64,000 nucleotides of DNA, taken from BJGV01 sp964194745 (GTDB lineage: Bacteria; Pseudomonadota; Gammaproteobacteria; Burkholderiales; Nitrosomonadaceae). The first letter of the stretch is position 1, and each line of letters begins with the position of its first letter. A program made the position numbers and the translations under genes. Positions 16,587 to 25,034 of this stretch are shown here, one piece after another. Location of the stretch: positions 62,001 through 126,000 of the forward strand of contig OZ252054.1 in NCBI GenBank assembly GCA_965248035.1, in the 5' to 3' direction. The notes under the pieces are model-generated. The model was not told where the DNA came from. It saw only the letters and a list, made by a program, of their open reading frames with translations, and did not search any database.

Positions 16587-17042
16587 CTAAATTCTCCCTT
16601 GACTACAAAACTTACTTATCCCTCCGAGGCTTAGGACATGTAAGAGCTTGTTTTTACCCGCTTGTCCCTTAACCCACATTTCAGCCCCTTTCCCATATCC
16701 ACCACCATCTAAAACGATAATGGTCGGAAACTCATTGAGTTGAATTGAAAGCACCTCAAACGGATATTTTTCATCAACACTTCCAACAGAGGACTGCCAC
16801 TTGCATTGAATAACCAGACAACTCGGCCAACGCTGCGGATGATATAAAATGAAATCAATTCGTCTTTGCTTTCCGTATATATCGTGACCTATCGTGCATT
16901 GTTCGGCAAATATGGGTTGTTTCAGATCACGCAGTGCAAAAAACCGTAATGATGAGACCGCCTCATATTCCTCACTGAGTAAATCAAAAATGGCGTTCTC
17001 CAGTGTCTTTCCGCGTGTATTTGCCCTGCTACCTCTAGTCAT
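16587..17042 (-). CDS. Small PD-(D/E)XK nuclease, likely restriction partner of the gamma methylase
   Basis: 151 residues from ATG 17042. An N-terminal helix RGKTLENAIFDLL supplies a conserved Glu. The core RRIDFILYHP…LVIQCKWQ gives the Asp and the QxK of a PD-(D/E)XK active site, followed by SVGSVDEKYPFEV, a signature common in this nuclease group. The ATG overlaps the stop of the full-length methyltransferase as ATGACTAG, so its translation should depend on ribosomes finishing the methylase in the ON frame. A GTG start at 17072 is a less likely alternative. The pairing as a restriction-modification system is inferred from position. Confidence 0.7.
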   Translation of the reverse strand: MTRGSRANTRGKTLENAIFDLLSEEYEAVSSLRFFALRDLKQPIFAEQCTIGHDIYGKQRRIDFILYHPQRWPSCLVIQCKWQSSVGSVDEKYPFEVLSIQLNEFPTIIVLDGGGYGKGAEMWVKGQAGKNKLLHVLSLGGISKFCSQGRI

Positions 17043-17116
17043 AAGAGGTGATGATGACTTCGGCACTGGCACCGCGACCAGAAGCTTTTGAATTAATAAG
17101 GCGCGTGGCCTCTATG

Positions 17117-17908
17117 CTATGCGTTCTGTAGTGCGCCCCCCCCCCCCCCCCGATAGAGACGACGAATAAAGGGTGTGTCAGAATTACTTAGCATTACCAT
17201 TGCACCTGATTCTATCCAGTCATTAACAGTATTGTGCAAACATTCCTGATCATCTTCGCTAAACCCCCCCGCCTGATATTCCGTGAAGCAATTATGGTAA
17301 GGCGGATCACAATATATAAAGTCATCAGCACCGGGCTTTACGACCCGTTTAAAACTACCAAGTTTGATAATGGCCTTCTGTAATACGGCACTGGCTGCAT
17401 GCAAACTGCTTTCGTTGCAAATTGCTGGATTTTTGTAACGTCCCTTAGGAACGTTGAATTTCCCTGCCTTATTTACCCGATACAAGCCATTGTAACAAGT
17501 CTTGTTCAAGTAGATAAATCGTGCGGCGATCTCTATTGCTATTTCCGGTTGTTGTGCCCGCATATGTAGATAATAGCTCTCATTCTTATGATGTACTTCA
17601 TGCATCCGCAGGACTTCAATCAATTCGCTGACGTTATTTTTCACTTCCTGATAGGTAATAATCAGTTCCTCGTTAGTATCGGATAATATTGCCCTGTCAA
17701 TACGATTTGCCATAGTAAAAAACATCGCTCCACCACCAACAAACGGCTCCCAGTAAGTACCAGTATGTTCGGGAAAATACTTTATCAGTGAAGGAATCAA
17801 AGACCGCTTTCCACCGGCCCATTTAATGAATGGTGTTGCAGGCGCCTTCTCTGCATAAGGATGTGCAGTATGTAGCAATACCTTTTCAAAATTAAGTATA
17901 TTGCTCAT
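17117..17908 (-). CDS. Dam-type DNA adenine methyltransferase, truncated by a G16 tract
   Basis: An alpha-class (D12) N6-adenine methylase: FIKWAGGKRSL (SAM-binding) at about residue 26, WEPFVGGGAMF, SDTNEEL and the catalytic DPPYHN at about residue 200. After residue 252 a run of 16 G pushes translation into a false end (ALQNA) and a stop at 17117. With 15 (or 12 or 18) G the frame continues as SIEATRLINSKASGRGA and VIITSYD to TAG at 17035, a textbook Dam C-terminus of about 290 residues. So the gene is OFF as sequenced, or the tract length is miscalled. Starts on the transposase stop (ATGA). Confidence 0.9.
   Translation of the reverse strand: MSNILNFEKVLLHTAHPYAEKAPATPFIKWAGGKRSLIPSLIKYFPEHTGTYWEPFVGGGAMFFTMANRIDRAILSDTNEELIITYQEVKNNVSELIEVLRMHEVHHKNESYYLHMRAQQPEIAIEIAARFIYLNKTCYNGLYRVNKAGKFNVPKGRYKNPAICNESSLHAASAVLQKAIIKLGSFKRVVKPGADDFIYCDPPYHNCFTEYQAGGFSEDDQECLHNTVNDWIESGAMVMLSNSDTPFIRRLYRGGGGGALQNA
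17136..17151. repeat. Homopolymer C16 (G16 on coding strand) in the gamma methyltransferase
   Basis: Sixteen C on the plus strand. Only lengths of 3n (12, 15, 18) keep the methylase frame open to its conserved end. Strong candidate for slipped-strand phase variation, and also a typical place for sequencing error. Confidence 0.9.
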
Positions 17909-18816
17909 GCGATTAATTCCTTGTAGGAAAGTCTGGTTGTCATACCTTGATGCAGCAAAATGGATACTCGTTCATGGTGAGCCAGCTTCTTTGTATTCAA
18001 TCGAAAAACACATCCATCAAGATATTTCTGCGTATGCTTGCTGCTCCAATGGTGATGAATACCAATGTATGATCTTTTGACCAAAGCCCAGAAAGATTCA
18101 ATCCCGTTTGTATGTACAGCACCCCTTACGTATTCCTTTGCGCTATGATTAACCCGGTTTACATCATAGAAGTTGTCAAGTGAGGAATACGCACGATTAT
18201 CGTCAGCATGTACGGTGGAACCAAGAGCAACATTTTTGATAATGTGTGGCAGAATATTGGCTGCATTTGCACTTTTAACATGGAACACCCTGGTTTTGCC
18301 TTCGCGTTCCTTTATTCCGAAAGCTACGGTCTTGGTCTTTGTACTGCGTCCCTGGTTTCCTTTTGTCCTCTTGGACAGATGCTTGTTCTTTTCTTTGCCG
18401 CCAAGGTAAGTTTCATCTACCTCAATACTTCCTCCTAACATTGAACCTCTGTTGTTACCTGCTGCCTTACGAATGCGTTGCAACATGTGCCACGCAGTCT
18501 TTTGTGTTACTCCAATGTCCTTGGATAGTTGCAAACTGGAGATACCTTTGCTGTGGCAAGTGTCAATCCAGGTTGCTGCAAACCACTGCGGCAACATCTT
18601 AATCTGGCTATCTGAAAAAATAGTGCCCGCAATGATTCTAAATACTTTACGGCATACGCTACACTTGTGCCGCAGATCATCGCTGTAATGGTATATCTTA
18701 TCGTAACTTCCACAATGAGGACAATACTCACCATTTGCCCAGCGTATTTTTGTTAGATGCTTGATGCAAATTTCAGGCGTAGAGAACTTTTGTGTAAATT
18801 GAAGCAAACTATCCAT
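17905..18816 (-). CDS. IS1595-family transposase of element gamma
   Basis: 303 residues from ATG 18816, which has GGAGG eight bases upstream; an ATG at 18831 would place that site inside the gene. Zinc ribbon CPHCGS and CSVC, helix-turn-helix GISSLQLSKDIGVTQKTAWH, SIEVDETYLGGKEKNKH, VHADDNRAY and VHTNGIESFWALVKRSY supply the catalytic blocks. The gene looks intact. It overlaps the methylase start by ATGA. Confidence 0.94.
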   Translation of the reverse strand: MDSLLQFTQKFSTPEICIKHLTKIRWANGEYCPHCGSYDKIYHYSDDLRHKCSVCRKVFRIIAGTIFSDSQIKMLPQWFAATWIDTCHSKGISSLQLSKDIGVTQKTAWHMLQRIRKAAGNNRGSMLGGSIEVDETYLGGKEKNKHLSKRTKGNQGRSTKTKTVAFGIKEREGKTRVFHVKSANAANILPHIIKNVALGSTVHADDNRAYSSLDNFYDVNRVNHSAKEYVRGAVHTNGIESFWALVKRSYIGIHHHWSSKHTQKYLDGCVFRLNTKKLAHHERVSILLHQGMTTRLSYKELIA

Positions 18817-18848
18817 GTATAATACCTCCATTTCCTTATCCTAAGATT

Positions 18849-18877
18849 ATTATACATCTATATTGTGGGATCGTTAA
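18849..18877 (-). promoter_or_regulatory. Predicted promoter of the gamma operon, -35 in the terminal repeat
   Basis: On the minus strand TTAACG (18877-18872), 17 bp, TATAAT (18854-18849). The -35 lies in the right terminal repeat, as in elements alpha and beta. Confidence 0.65.
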
Positions 18878-19129
18878 GTATATAATTCCCAAAATAGTTC
18901 ATCAATCTTGAGCGACTTGGGTTCAATGTCATCTAATCACGTTGGTGGTATTCTCTGAGATTTTTAAAAATATAAAGTTATGATAGGGTGTTATATGATA
19001 GGGGCTTGCTTCTTGCGGCCTCGGCATATCAGATTTAATATTTATTCCTGTTCCTGTTGCAAGATAATGTCGATAAAACCGCATAGATAGAATCCCGCAA
19101 CATCAAATCCTGATAAATTTAGGAAACAA

Positions 19130-19717
19130 ATGAAAGCCCATTTATTATTATTTTGTTTTTTATTAGGCGCTTGTGCTATGCCAATTACAATCCAAGATAC
19201 GCGCGTGGTGGACATTTCTTATAGCCAAGCGATTCAAAACTTAGATAGCAACAAAAATATTCTAGTACGCTGGGGCGGAGTTATTATTGACGTGGAAAAC
19301 GAAGAAAAATTTAGCATGATGCAAGTAAAGTTTTACCCTCTCAATTACTTGGGGCGCCCACAGTTAGACAAATCAAGCGAAGGATACTTTGTCATTAAAG
19401 GCGCCGAATTTCCTAATCCGGTGGTTTACACTAAAAACATGGAAATTACAGTTGTGGGCACCATCAAAGGTGATATTGAACGTACGGTAGATGGAGAAAT
19501 CATCCGGGTACCACTGATAGTATTAAACAGCATCCTAAATAATACTATTCAGCAATCCACTGTTTATCCTTATATATGGGAGAGAAATGATCCCGTCACT
19601 GGGGATGACGTATTGACAGGAACAGTTGGTACTCCTCGCGATCTTGCGATTAGCCCATATATATTTCTTTATTATGTTTGTTGCGCATGGTGGGACCAGC
19701 AAGGTAAAAACCTTTAG
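19130..19717 (+). CDS. slp: Slp-family outer-membrane lipoprotein
   Basis: 195 residues with a lipobox LGAC at residue 14, so a lipid-anchored envelope protein. The body carries the Slp pattern: VRWGGVIIDVEN, a MMQVKFYPLNYLGRPQ strand pair, SEGYFVIKG, FPNPVVYTKNMEITVVG and a C-terminal VYPYIW. Slp proteins are outer-membrane lipoproteins linked to starvation or acid stress in Escherichia coli; the exact role is unclear. AAATTTAGGAAACA precedes the ATG. It appears to be a single gene. Confidence 0.85.
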   Translation: MKAHLLLFCFLLGACAMPITIQDTRVVDISYSQAIQNLDSNKNILVRWGGVIIDVENEEKFSMMQVKFYPLNYLGRPQLDKSSEGYFVIKGAEFPNPVVYTKNMEITVVGTIKGDIERTVDGEIIRVPLIVLNSILNNTIQQSTVYPYIWERNDPVTGDDVLTGTVGTPRDLAISPYIFLYYVCCAWWDQQGKNL

Positions 19718-19876
19718 TATAAATATTAGAAAAAGGAGTAAGGGAATAGGGGTGCCGGACGTTAACTTCACTGCTAAAGCCGCCGAACAATAGTGTAGAA
19801 TGAATTTACGTGATTTAAGACCCAAAAGGCGCAACAATAGGTACCATTTTGTATATAAAAATGTAGGCATATTGGA

Positions 19877-20206
19877 TCATAGCAATCCTAGTGCATGGGC
19901 GTATGCGGCGAATCGGATTAAAGAATTCGGTTGATCTAGTAGCGCGCTAACTATAGTTTCTTGGTACTCTTGCTGGGAAAAACCTCGATGGTTGCTTACC
20001 AAGAATACTAGTCTTAGCAATTCAGCTTCCCGGTGCAGGGCGCACAAAATTTCTGGTTTATTTTGCTCTAGCTGACGCATTAACTCTGCTGGAATGTTGT
20101 CGTCAGGGGACAGATCACTTGTAGGCGAAATATCTAAATATGAGCCATCTGCAATGACTGTGTACCCTCTACCCCTAATTTTGAAAATCAAGTCAAGTGC
20201 ATCCAT
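19877..20206 (-). CDS. Small protein with TubC-like N-terminal docking fold, unknown role
   Basis: 109 residues. The N-terminal half (DLIFKIRGRGYTVIADGSYLDI and then ELMRQLEQNKPEIL) has the helix, beta-hairpin and helix spacing of TubC N-terminal docking domains, often seen in isolated proteins of unknown role. The C-terminal half is helical with few charged motifs (HALGLL end). No catalytic residues were seen. Not part of any secondary-metabolite cluster in this window, so the similarity is structural at best. Confidence 0.5.
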   Translation of the reverse strand: MDALDLIFKIRGRGYTVIADGSYLDISPTSDLSPDDNIPAELMRQLEQNKPEILCALHREAELLRLVFLVSNHRGFSQQEYQETIVSALLDQPNSLIRFAAYAHALGLL

Positions 20207-20713
20207 GTTAAACCCTTAAATTTTGTAAATAATAAAAGGTATAGCCAATCTCACAATTACCTAAGTGTCCAGTAAATAATAGCAACCATAACGATGAACG
20301 TTGCTATGGATGCTATGAAATTTAAAGTGAGCAAGAATGTATCTATGACAAATATCCCGAATATACCTGTATAACGGATATTTGAGATGGGATACTTAGG
20401 TTGGTATGTCCTTGAATGTAGATATTGGCTTAGAGATAAAGTTCAAATCTATCTACATGGATTTGGGTCTAAGGTATTAATAGCTCTGAAGTTACCAAAT
20501 TAAATTGCCAAACAGTAGCTCGAGGCAAAGGAAGATAAAAATGAAGGAGCTAAATCATTTTTTCTAGGAAGCGCTATGCTTATAACACAAGGGGCGAGAA
20601 TAGATCATGGAGCGGCGTTGACCCGCAACTACCAAAATTACTTTATAGGGCGAATTGCGATCTCCTCAGACAAGAGGAGCAACTTGTAGCTGCAGTTTTA
20701 GATGCTTTAGCTA
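20207..20713. other. Intergenic, no gene recognised
   Basis: About 500 AT-rich bases with stops in all frames. Nothing supportable apart from the long hairpin at its right edge. Confidence 0.35.
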
Positions 20714-20754
20714 CTCTCCACAGGAAGATACATTAAATATCTTCCTGTGGAGAG
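20714..20754. terminator. 17-bp perfect hairpin, possible terminator
   Basis: CTCTCCACAGGAAGATA and its exact complement are separated by a 7-base loop CATTAAA. It sits 9 bases past the stop of the small secreted protein at 20763 (minus strand). There is no clear U-tract on either side, so intrinsic termination is not certain; mRNA end protection is an alternative. Confidence 0.5.
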
Positions 20755-20762
20755 CCAAAATT

Positions 20763-21002
20763 TCACCAATTTTTGTATTCTTCGCGGCAAGTATACATCG
20801 TACTGTCAGTCTGATCCTTGACTTGGGTACCTGCTTCTTTGTCCTTGCAGGCCATTTCATTAAGAATCTGCTGGGCTGGCTTTGCTTTTAGCGCGGCTTC
20901 TGCTATAGATGTATCACCTGCTCCCTCAAAATCTTCACTAATGGCGGTCGAATTAATCATAAATAATGCGGCGGCTGCAGTGGCGAGTAATAATTTGTTC
21001 AT
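20763..21002 (-). CDS. Small secreted protein, unknown function
   Basis: 79 residues with a signal peptide (MNKLLLATAAAALFMINSTA) and a short mature part that contains two cysteines (EMACKDKEAG and MYTCREEY) able to form a disulfide. AAAGGAGAAGC precedes the ATG on the minus strand, a strong ribosome site. The family was not identified. Followed by the 17-bp hairpin. Confidence 0.6.
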   Translation of the reverse strand: MNKLLLATAAAALFMINSTAISEDFEGAGDTSIAEAALKAKPAQQILNEMACKDKEAGTQVKDQTDSTMYTCREEYKNW

Positions 21003-21624
21003 TTTTAGCTTCTCCTTTTCTGTTTTATATGCGGTATGTTGGTTGTATACCCAATTTTAAGAAAAAAACAGCAATACTTTAGTGTATAACGCACCCTATT
21101 CCTAAACAATACCAAGGCAAATGATATAAATCAATTAATTTTGAAGCGTGGCTGTAGAAAAAGATTCTGATAGGACAGGAAAACCTATTATGCAAGGTTC
21201 CTTCATTTCTTAGGCATAGTATAAAAACGGGCTTTTTTGGTTTTCAGCCCAATAAAGCTTGAACTAGCTTATATGACAACTGGGGCCAACTGTGAAGGGG
21301 GAAAACAGGCAAAGATGACCGGAAATGTGCCTAAATTATCGATTTGATGCTTCAAACATCTGTACAAAGGTTTCAAATATGCACTTCTCAAAGCGAGGCT
21401 AAGAAGGGCAATTGTGACCGGTTCTGGAGCAAAACGGTCATTCTTGTCGAAACTGAAATTATTTCGTCTTAATTAGAAACGGACAAGGCCTATCAAAAGA
21501 GAAAGATACGTAATGGCATGTTAAATATGAAAAACTAGCGGAATGCTAGGAGCTAGGCCTGCTAATCTGTTTTTTAGGTTTACAACTACGAGCATCCTAT
21601 AAATAAGACCAAGGGAAATCATCA
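21003..21624. other. Intergenic, no gene recognised
   Basis: About 620 bases. One short inverted pair (TGACCG/CGGTCA around 21416-21441) was noticed. No reading frame or RNA gene could be supported. Confidence 0.35.
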
Positions 21625-21810
21625 ATGAACCTACTCAACAAAAACATTTCTACATCATTATTAGCAGTATTGTTGTTCATACTTTCTGCATGTGCTCCCG
21701 ATATTGGTAGCGATGAATGGTGTGCAAATATGAAAGAAAAATCTAAAGCAGATTGGACAGCAAGTAAAGTTGCAGATTTTGCTAAGCATTGCATTTTAAA
21801 ATCAGGATAG
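21625..21810 (+). CDS. DUF3012-type small lipoprotein
   Basis: 61 residues. Signal peptide followed by lipobox LSAC at residue 22, then the short conserved block DEWCANMKEKSKADWTA and AKHC. This Cys-containing pattern is what I recall for the DUF3012 family of small lipoproteins. Function unknown. Stands alone, convergent with the pilin gene. Confidence 0.7.
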   Translation: MNLLNKNISTSLLAVLLFILSACAPDIGSDEWCANMKEKSKADWTASKVADFAKHCILKSG

Positions 21811-21911
21811 AATGCTTTGATGTAAATTTGTATAGAAGTCAAGTAAAAATTCTCTGCGAGCATTCCATTACTATCAGGTGGGGGATTGAAGGTTTTGAAC
21901 TATCTCTGCCA

Positions 21912-21947
21912 AATAAAACCCCCCGCCCGCATGTTCGCGGGCGGGGG
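21912..21947 (-). terminator. Rho-independent terminator of the pilin gene
   Basis: An 11-bp GC-rich stem (GGGGG/CCCCC with a GCCCGC core) with loop bases ATGTTC at 21931-21936. On the minus strand the stem is followed by TTTTATTT. It lies about 20 bp past the pilin stop codon. Confidence 0.9.
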
Positions 21948-21967
21948 TCTATACTTGCTAACCTGAA

Positions 21968-22423
21968 TCAGGTCTTGTTATTTACAGGCTGTAGGGCGGT
22001 AGATCCATCCGTACCACCTACAGAGACAATCCCGGCCGCGTCACAGAACCATTCCTGTCCGTTTCCTGTGGCTAACCGCATGGTCGTGCTCACTAAGCCT
22101 GCACTCACCCCGGTAGCCTTAAATGTTGCGGTTACCTGGAATCCGGATGCTAGGGTTGTTGGAGTAACGCTAGCTATATACTTCCCGGATTGGGTAGTGA
22201 TAAGTGAATTAAATTCGGTCGATGTCGGCCACGTTCCTTTATCAGCGTAAAACTCAGCAACTGGAGTTTTCACCCCACCCATCAGATTGATTGCTTCAGT
22301 GACTTGCGCCCGGGCGATATAATCCTGATAGGCCGGGATTGCCACTGCTGCCAAAATACCGATAATTGCAACCACAATCATCAGTTCGATCAAGGTAAAC
22401 CCTTTTTGTATTTGCTTTTTCAT
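21968..22423 (-). CDS. pilA: Type IV major pilin-like protein
   Basis: 151 residues. Class III signal KKQIQKG, cleaved before FTLIELMIVVAIIGILAAVA, then AIPAYQDYIARAQVTEA: the standard type IVa pilin N-terminal helix with Glu5. The globular part has the family's Gly-Trp and variable strands, and a single cysteine (EWFCDAAG). It should be polymerised into pili by machinery encoded elsewhere. A sigma-54 promoter lies upstream and a strong terminator follows, so it is probably monocistronic and highly expressed. Confidence 0.9.
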   Translation of the reverse strand: MKKQIQKGFTLIELMIVVAIIGILAAVAIPAYQDYIARAQVTEAINLMGGVKTPVAEFYADKGTWPTSTEFNSLITTQSGKYIASVTPTTLASGFQVTATFKATGVSAGLVSTTMRLATGNGQEWFCDAAGIVSVGGTDGSTALQPVNNKT

Positions 22424-22542
22424 GATAAGACTCCTTTTGTAAAAAAACTGCTGTTAAAGTTCTAGGTACTATTGCGAGGCCTACGATCTAGTTGTACCTG
22501 TATGAGGCGGCCCCACCCATTCTTCATTGCTGATTACATACC

Positions 22543-22560
22543 AAGCATTTTTCATGCCAG
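22543..22560 (-). promoter_or_regulatory. Predicted sigma-54 promoter of the pilin gene
   Basis: Minus strand CTGGCATGAAAAATGCTT: GG and GC are exactly 10 bases apart, as required for -24/-12 recognition (consensus TGGCACG-N4-TTGCW). About 110 bp upstream of the pilin ATG. Sigma-54 control of pilA is known in Pseudomonas and relatives. Confidence 0.75.
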
Positions 22561-22804
22561 CTATTATCGGCATCTTTACGGCATATCTTTACGATATTTC
22601 TGTCAAAATTCGGCAGAAACTGACGTTTTTTGGCAAACATGCGTTGCATGGCTAAAGCTAACTAGCAAAATATGTGATTTATTTACTATAGAAGGTGAAA
22701 AAAAGCGGGACAGTCTTAGGAGCAGTACGGAAACACTGAAAGATGCGGAACAAATGTAAGTAATTTCCCGTGCGTATTTCTAGTAGCCATCGGCAATAAC
22801 TTTT

Positions 22805-23065
22805 TTACTTTAGAAGAGGATGATCTTTAGGTAATTGTTTTGAATGCCAGATTGCAAGTTTATGTCGCAAGGATTTTTCGGCAACTTGGTCTTCCGGTAG
22901 AGGTTGAATGATTTTATCGTGTACCAAGAGCCTGTAGATGTATAACAGTTTTTCACTTGCCGAATCCGTTGCCTCAAACTCTACCACACCGCGCCCCTCC
23001 GCATATTTTACTCCTGCGAGCAACGCTTCTTTAAACAATGCACTTTCATTTTTTAACTTTTTCAT
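22805..23065 (-). CDS. Small cytosolic protein, possibly DUF5062
   Basis: 86 residues, helical and soluble: KNESALFKEALLAGVKYAEG, IYRLLVHDKIIQPLPEDQ, KHSKQLPKDHPLLK-like end. The pattern resembles the DUF5062 family as I remember it, but this was not verified. No known function. Single gene. Confidence 0.55.
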   Translation of the reverse strand: MKKLKNESALFKEALLAGVKYAEGRGVVEFEATDSASEKLLYIYRLLVHDKIIQPLPEDQVAEKSLRHKLAIWHSKQLPKDHPLLK

Positions 23066-23225
23066 AGTTGCCTCGACAAAATCGATTTCCTAACGTGTGA
23101 CATCAGATTATCCGTGTTGTCCCCCTAGATTATTGACATCCAATTATGTCCTATGTAGTGATGACTTGGCTGATAACTACTAGAGCGCTTGTTGTAGGTA
23201 GTTGGTTAGCCTAGACTAAATTAAC

Positions 23226-23864
23226 TTATGACAGAAGTGATCGCATATCAGCAATATAGTCTCCATAGTTCAACCATCCTAATAATTGAATAATTTGCTT
23301 TGCGCGACTTTGTCGAGGGTGCTGGCTCAATGAAAATTGAGAACCGTGCGCTATCTCAAGCTCAGCAAAGAGATCAATTACAGGCTGCTGATAGTTTCCT
23401 TCTTTACAATGGTTCGCTTGGTTACAAGCTTGCCAGATGATGTCACGTAAAGTTAATAGAGCGAGCATTCTTCCGGGTGGGGTACCAATTATATAACTAT
23501 CAGGGGCCAAGAAACTGCCATGAACCAAGGAAATTCCTTGCTTTGCAATTTGTAAGATAGAGCCGCATATGGTTTGCGTTGTCTGCTGGTGCGCCCCTAT
23601 CAAGGCTTGAAATCTCGCAATCTCTGACTTCAACTTATCCGTTCCTGGTGTGGAATTTGCCAGGCGAAAGAATGCGGCCATCACATAGCTATCAGAGAAA
23701 TCGTCATTTAAATCACTTGTATGGAAATTCCAACCCTGAGCTTTGAATTCGACTATTGCTTCGCGTAATTTAGAGGTTTGCTCCTTAACTAAAGAGTCCT
23801 CGTGATTAACCAATTCCAGAAAACTGCGAACAGTGTTTCCGGTTTCGACAATGTATTGATGCAT
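23226..23864 (-). CDS. Hypothetical protein
   Basis: 212 residues with no signal peptide or transmembrane segment. Mostly alpha-helical in appearance (LVKEQTSKLREAIVEF, DKLKSEIARFQALIGAH, AKQIIQLLGWLNYGDYIADM). One short glycine motif (GTPPGRMLALLTLRD) is not a known nucleotide-binding loop. No family recognised and no operon partner. A start at 23864 follows a reasonable AAGGAACGG-like stretch on the other strand only weakly, so the first residues are uncertain. Confidence 0.5.
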   Translation of the reverse strand: MHQYIVETGNTVRSFLELVNHEDSLVKEQTSKLREAIVEFKAQGWNFHTSDLNDDFSDSYVMAAFFRLANSTPGTDKLKSEIARFQALIGAHQQTTQTICGSILQIAKQGISLVHGSFLAPDSYIIGTPPGRMLALLTLRDIIWQACNQANHCKEGNYQQPVIDLFAELEIAHGSQFSLSQHPRQSRAKQIIQLLGWLNYGDYIADMRSLLS

Positions 23865-24079
23865 AAGGAACGGTCCAGCAGAAAAACTAACAATTTAATA
23901 ACCGAAGCTTTGTGTCTGGAAATATATAACTAGCAATAATCATCATAAGGCCACAGTTATACTATATTGATATACAAAGATTTTATTTTACGGTAGGCCC
24001 GCCATCGCTAAACGAGTAGGTGCTTATTCCTGCGGAAATTTTTGTAATATTCGTTGTAGACCTAGGTTATGAACAAAAA

Positions 24080-24304
24080 TTATTGTTTACCACCTTTTTT
24101 ATAATAATCATTGTAATTATGTGTTTTTGACATGTTGCTGTTGACTGGCTTTTCGTAGTAGTCTCCCGCCCCATAATAATCTTCTCCCCATTCATGTAAA
24201 CTGTTGATCAAGCCTGATTCTTTTTTCTTCTCCCTATTAGATATTCGGCGCTTCGAAGTCTTGCGAGCTACAGACCTGGCATTAGATGCATTTTTTGTAG
24301 GCAT
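24080..24304 (-). CDS. Small basic protein, unknown function
   Basis: 74 residues, very rich in Lys, Arg, Asn and Tyr: basic N-terminal part (ARSVARKTSKRRISNREKKK) and a Tyr/Gly-rich tail (EDYYGAGDYYEKP, YNDYYKKGGKQ). It could bind nucleic acid or be a spurious frame; the ordered composition and AAGGAAAA ribosome site before the ATG favour a real gene. Confidence 0.4.
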   Translation of the reverse strand: MPTKNASNARSVARKTSKRRISNREKKKESGLINSLHEWGEDYYGAGDYYEKPVNSNMSKTHNYNDYYKKGGKQ

Positions 24305-25034
24305 GATGAATATTTTCCTTATCAGACACTAAAATTGTTATCTCTATTACTCCCTTTAAGGGAATACAAAAAACATGGTATTCAGATCTGCAAGTAGATT
24401 CTGTGAGTAAAGTCACAGAATCTGAAATTAATCAAAATTAACCTAGCGCCAGCCATCTAGCGCATTCTTAGCGATATAAATTGATCTCGTAGTCATTTTA
24501 TTATTTAGTGGGTAGAATTAAATTAGTTGTTGTAGAAGTCGACGTGGTTATTGATGCTTGTCACCACATCACGTAGGTAAAAATGTTTACTCCTTTTCCT
24601 GCCATTGAATGCAACCACTAGTGAATATCATTGAAAATTGGCAAGTGACAACATTACATAAAAGTAAATTTCACTCGTAAGCTTTATGAGCTTAATTTAT
24701 TCAGCTAAAAAAGTAATTCTTTTTCGAATCAGGGCAATGAGAACTGGCGATAAAAGTTAATTACAAGCAACCATATATATATGGAACTTTTGAGCGACAT
24801 TTTCTTCAAAGGATTATGCTAGAGTTGCAAGCCATGAGGTACATTCAGAGCTATTTTTGATTTAAGTGCTTTCTAATCCATTTGATCACGTATATTCCTA
24901 CGTATGATATGTGCGGCATCAGATATTTCGGAGTAAAAGTAAACCTGACTCATAGGCTACCGGTAATAAAGATTCACTGGGTTTTCCAGTGAATTGATAC
25001 GTAAAATTCCCTCAAATATTCAGGAGAAACTACT
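24305..25034. other. Long AT-rich intergenic region, no gene recognised
   Basis: About 730 bases with no persuasive frame on either strand. It contains several A/T runs (e.g. around 24770) and presumably the promoter of the gene at 25035. No repeat or RNA structure could be supported. Confidence 0.35.

Larger units (their letters stand above)
16564..18890 (-). mobile_element. Element gamma: IS1595-like transposon with Dam-type methylase and nuclease
   Basis: A 2327-bp element with 24-bp inverted ends that differ at one base (GGGAATTATATACTT, G or A, ACGATCCC). It is flanked by an exact 8-bp target duplication AAAATAGT (16556-16563 and 18891-18898), proving a clean insertion. All three genes run leftwards: transposase, methyltransferase, nuclease. 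The nuclease stop sits at the inner edge of the left repeat, so the element is fully packed. Confidence 0.95.

Noticed and set aside
7003..18890. One composite transposon from beta to gamma
   Set aside because: Gamma has its own exact target duplication and different ends, and ordinary genes lie between, so they are independent insertions.
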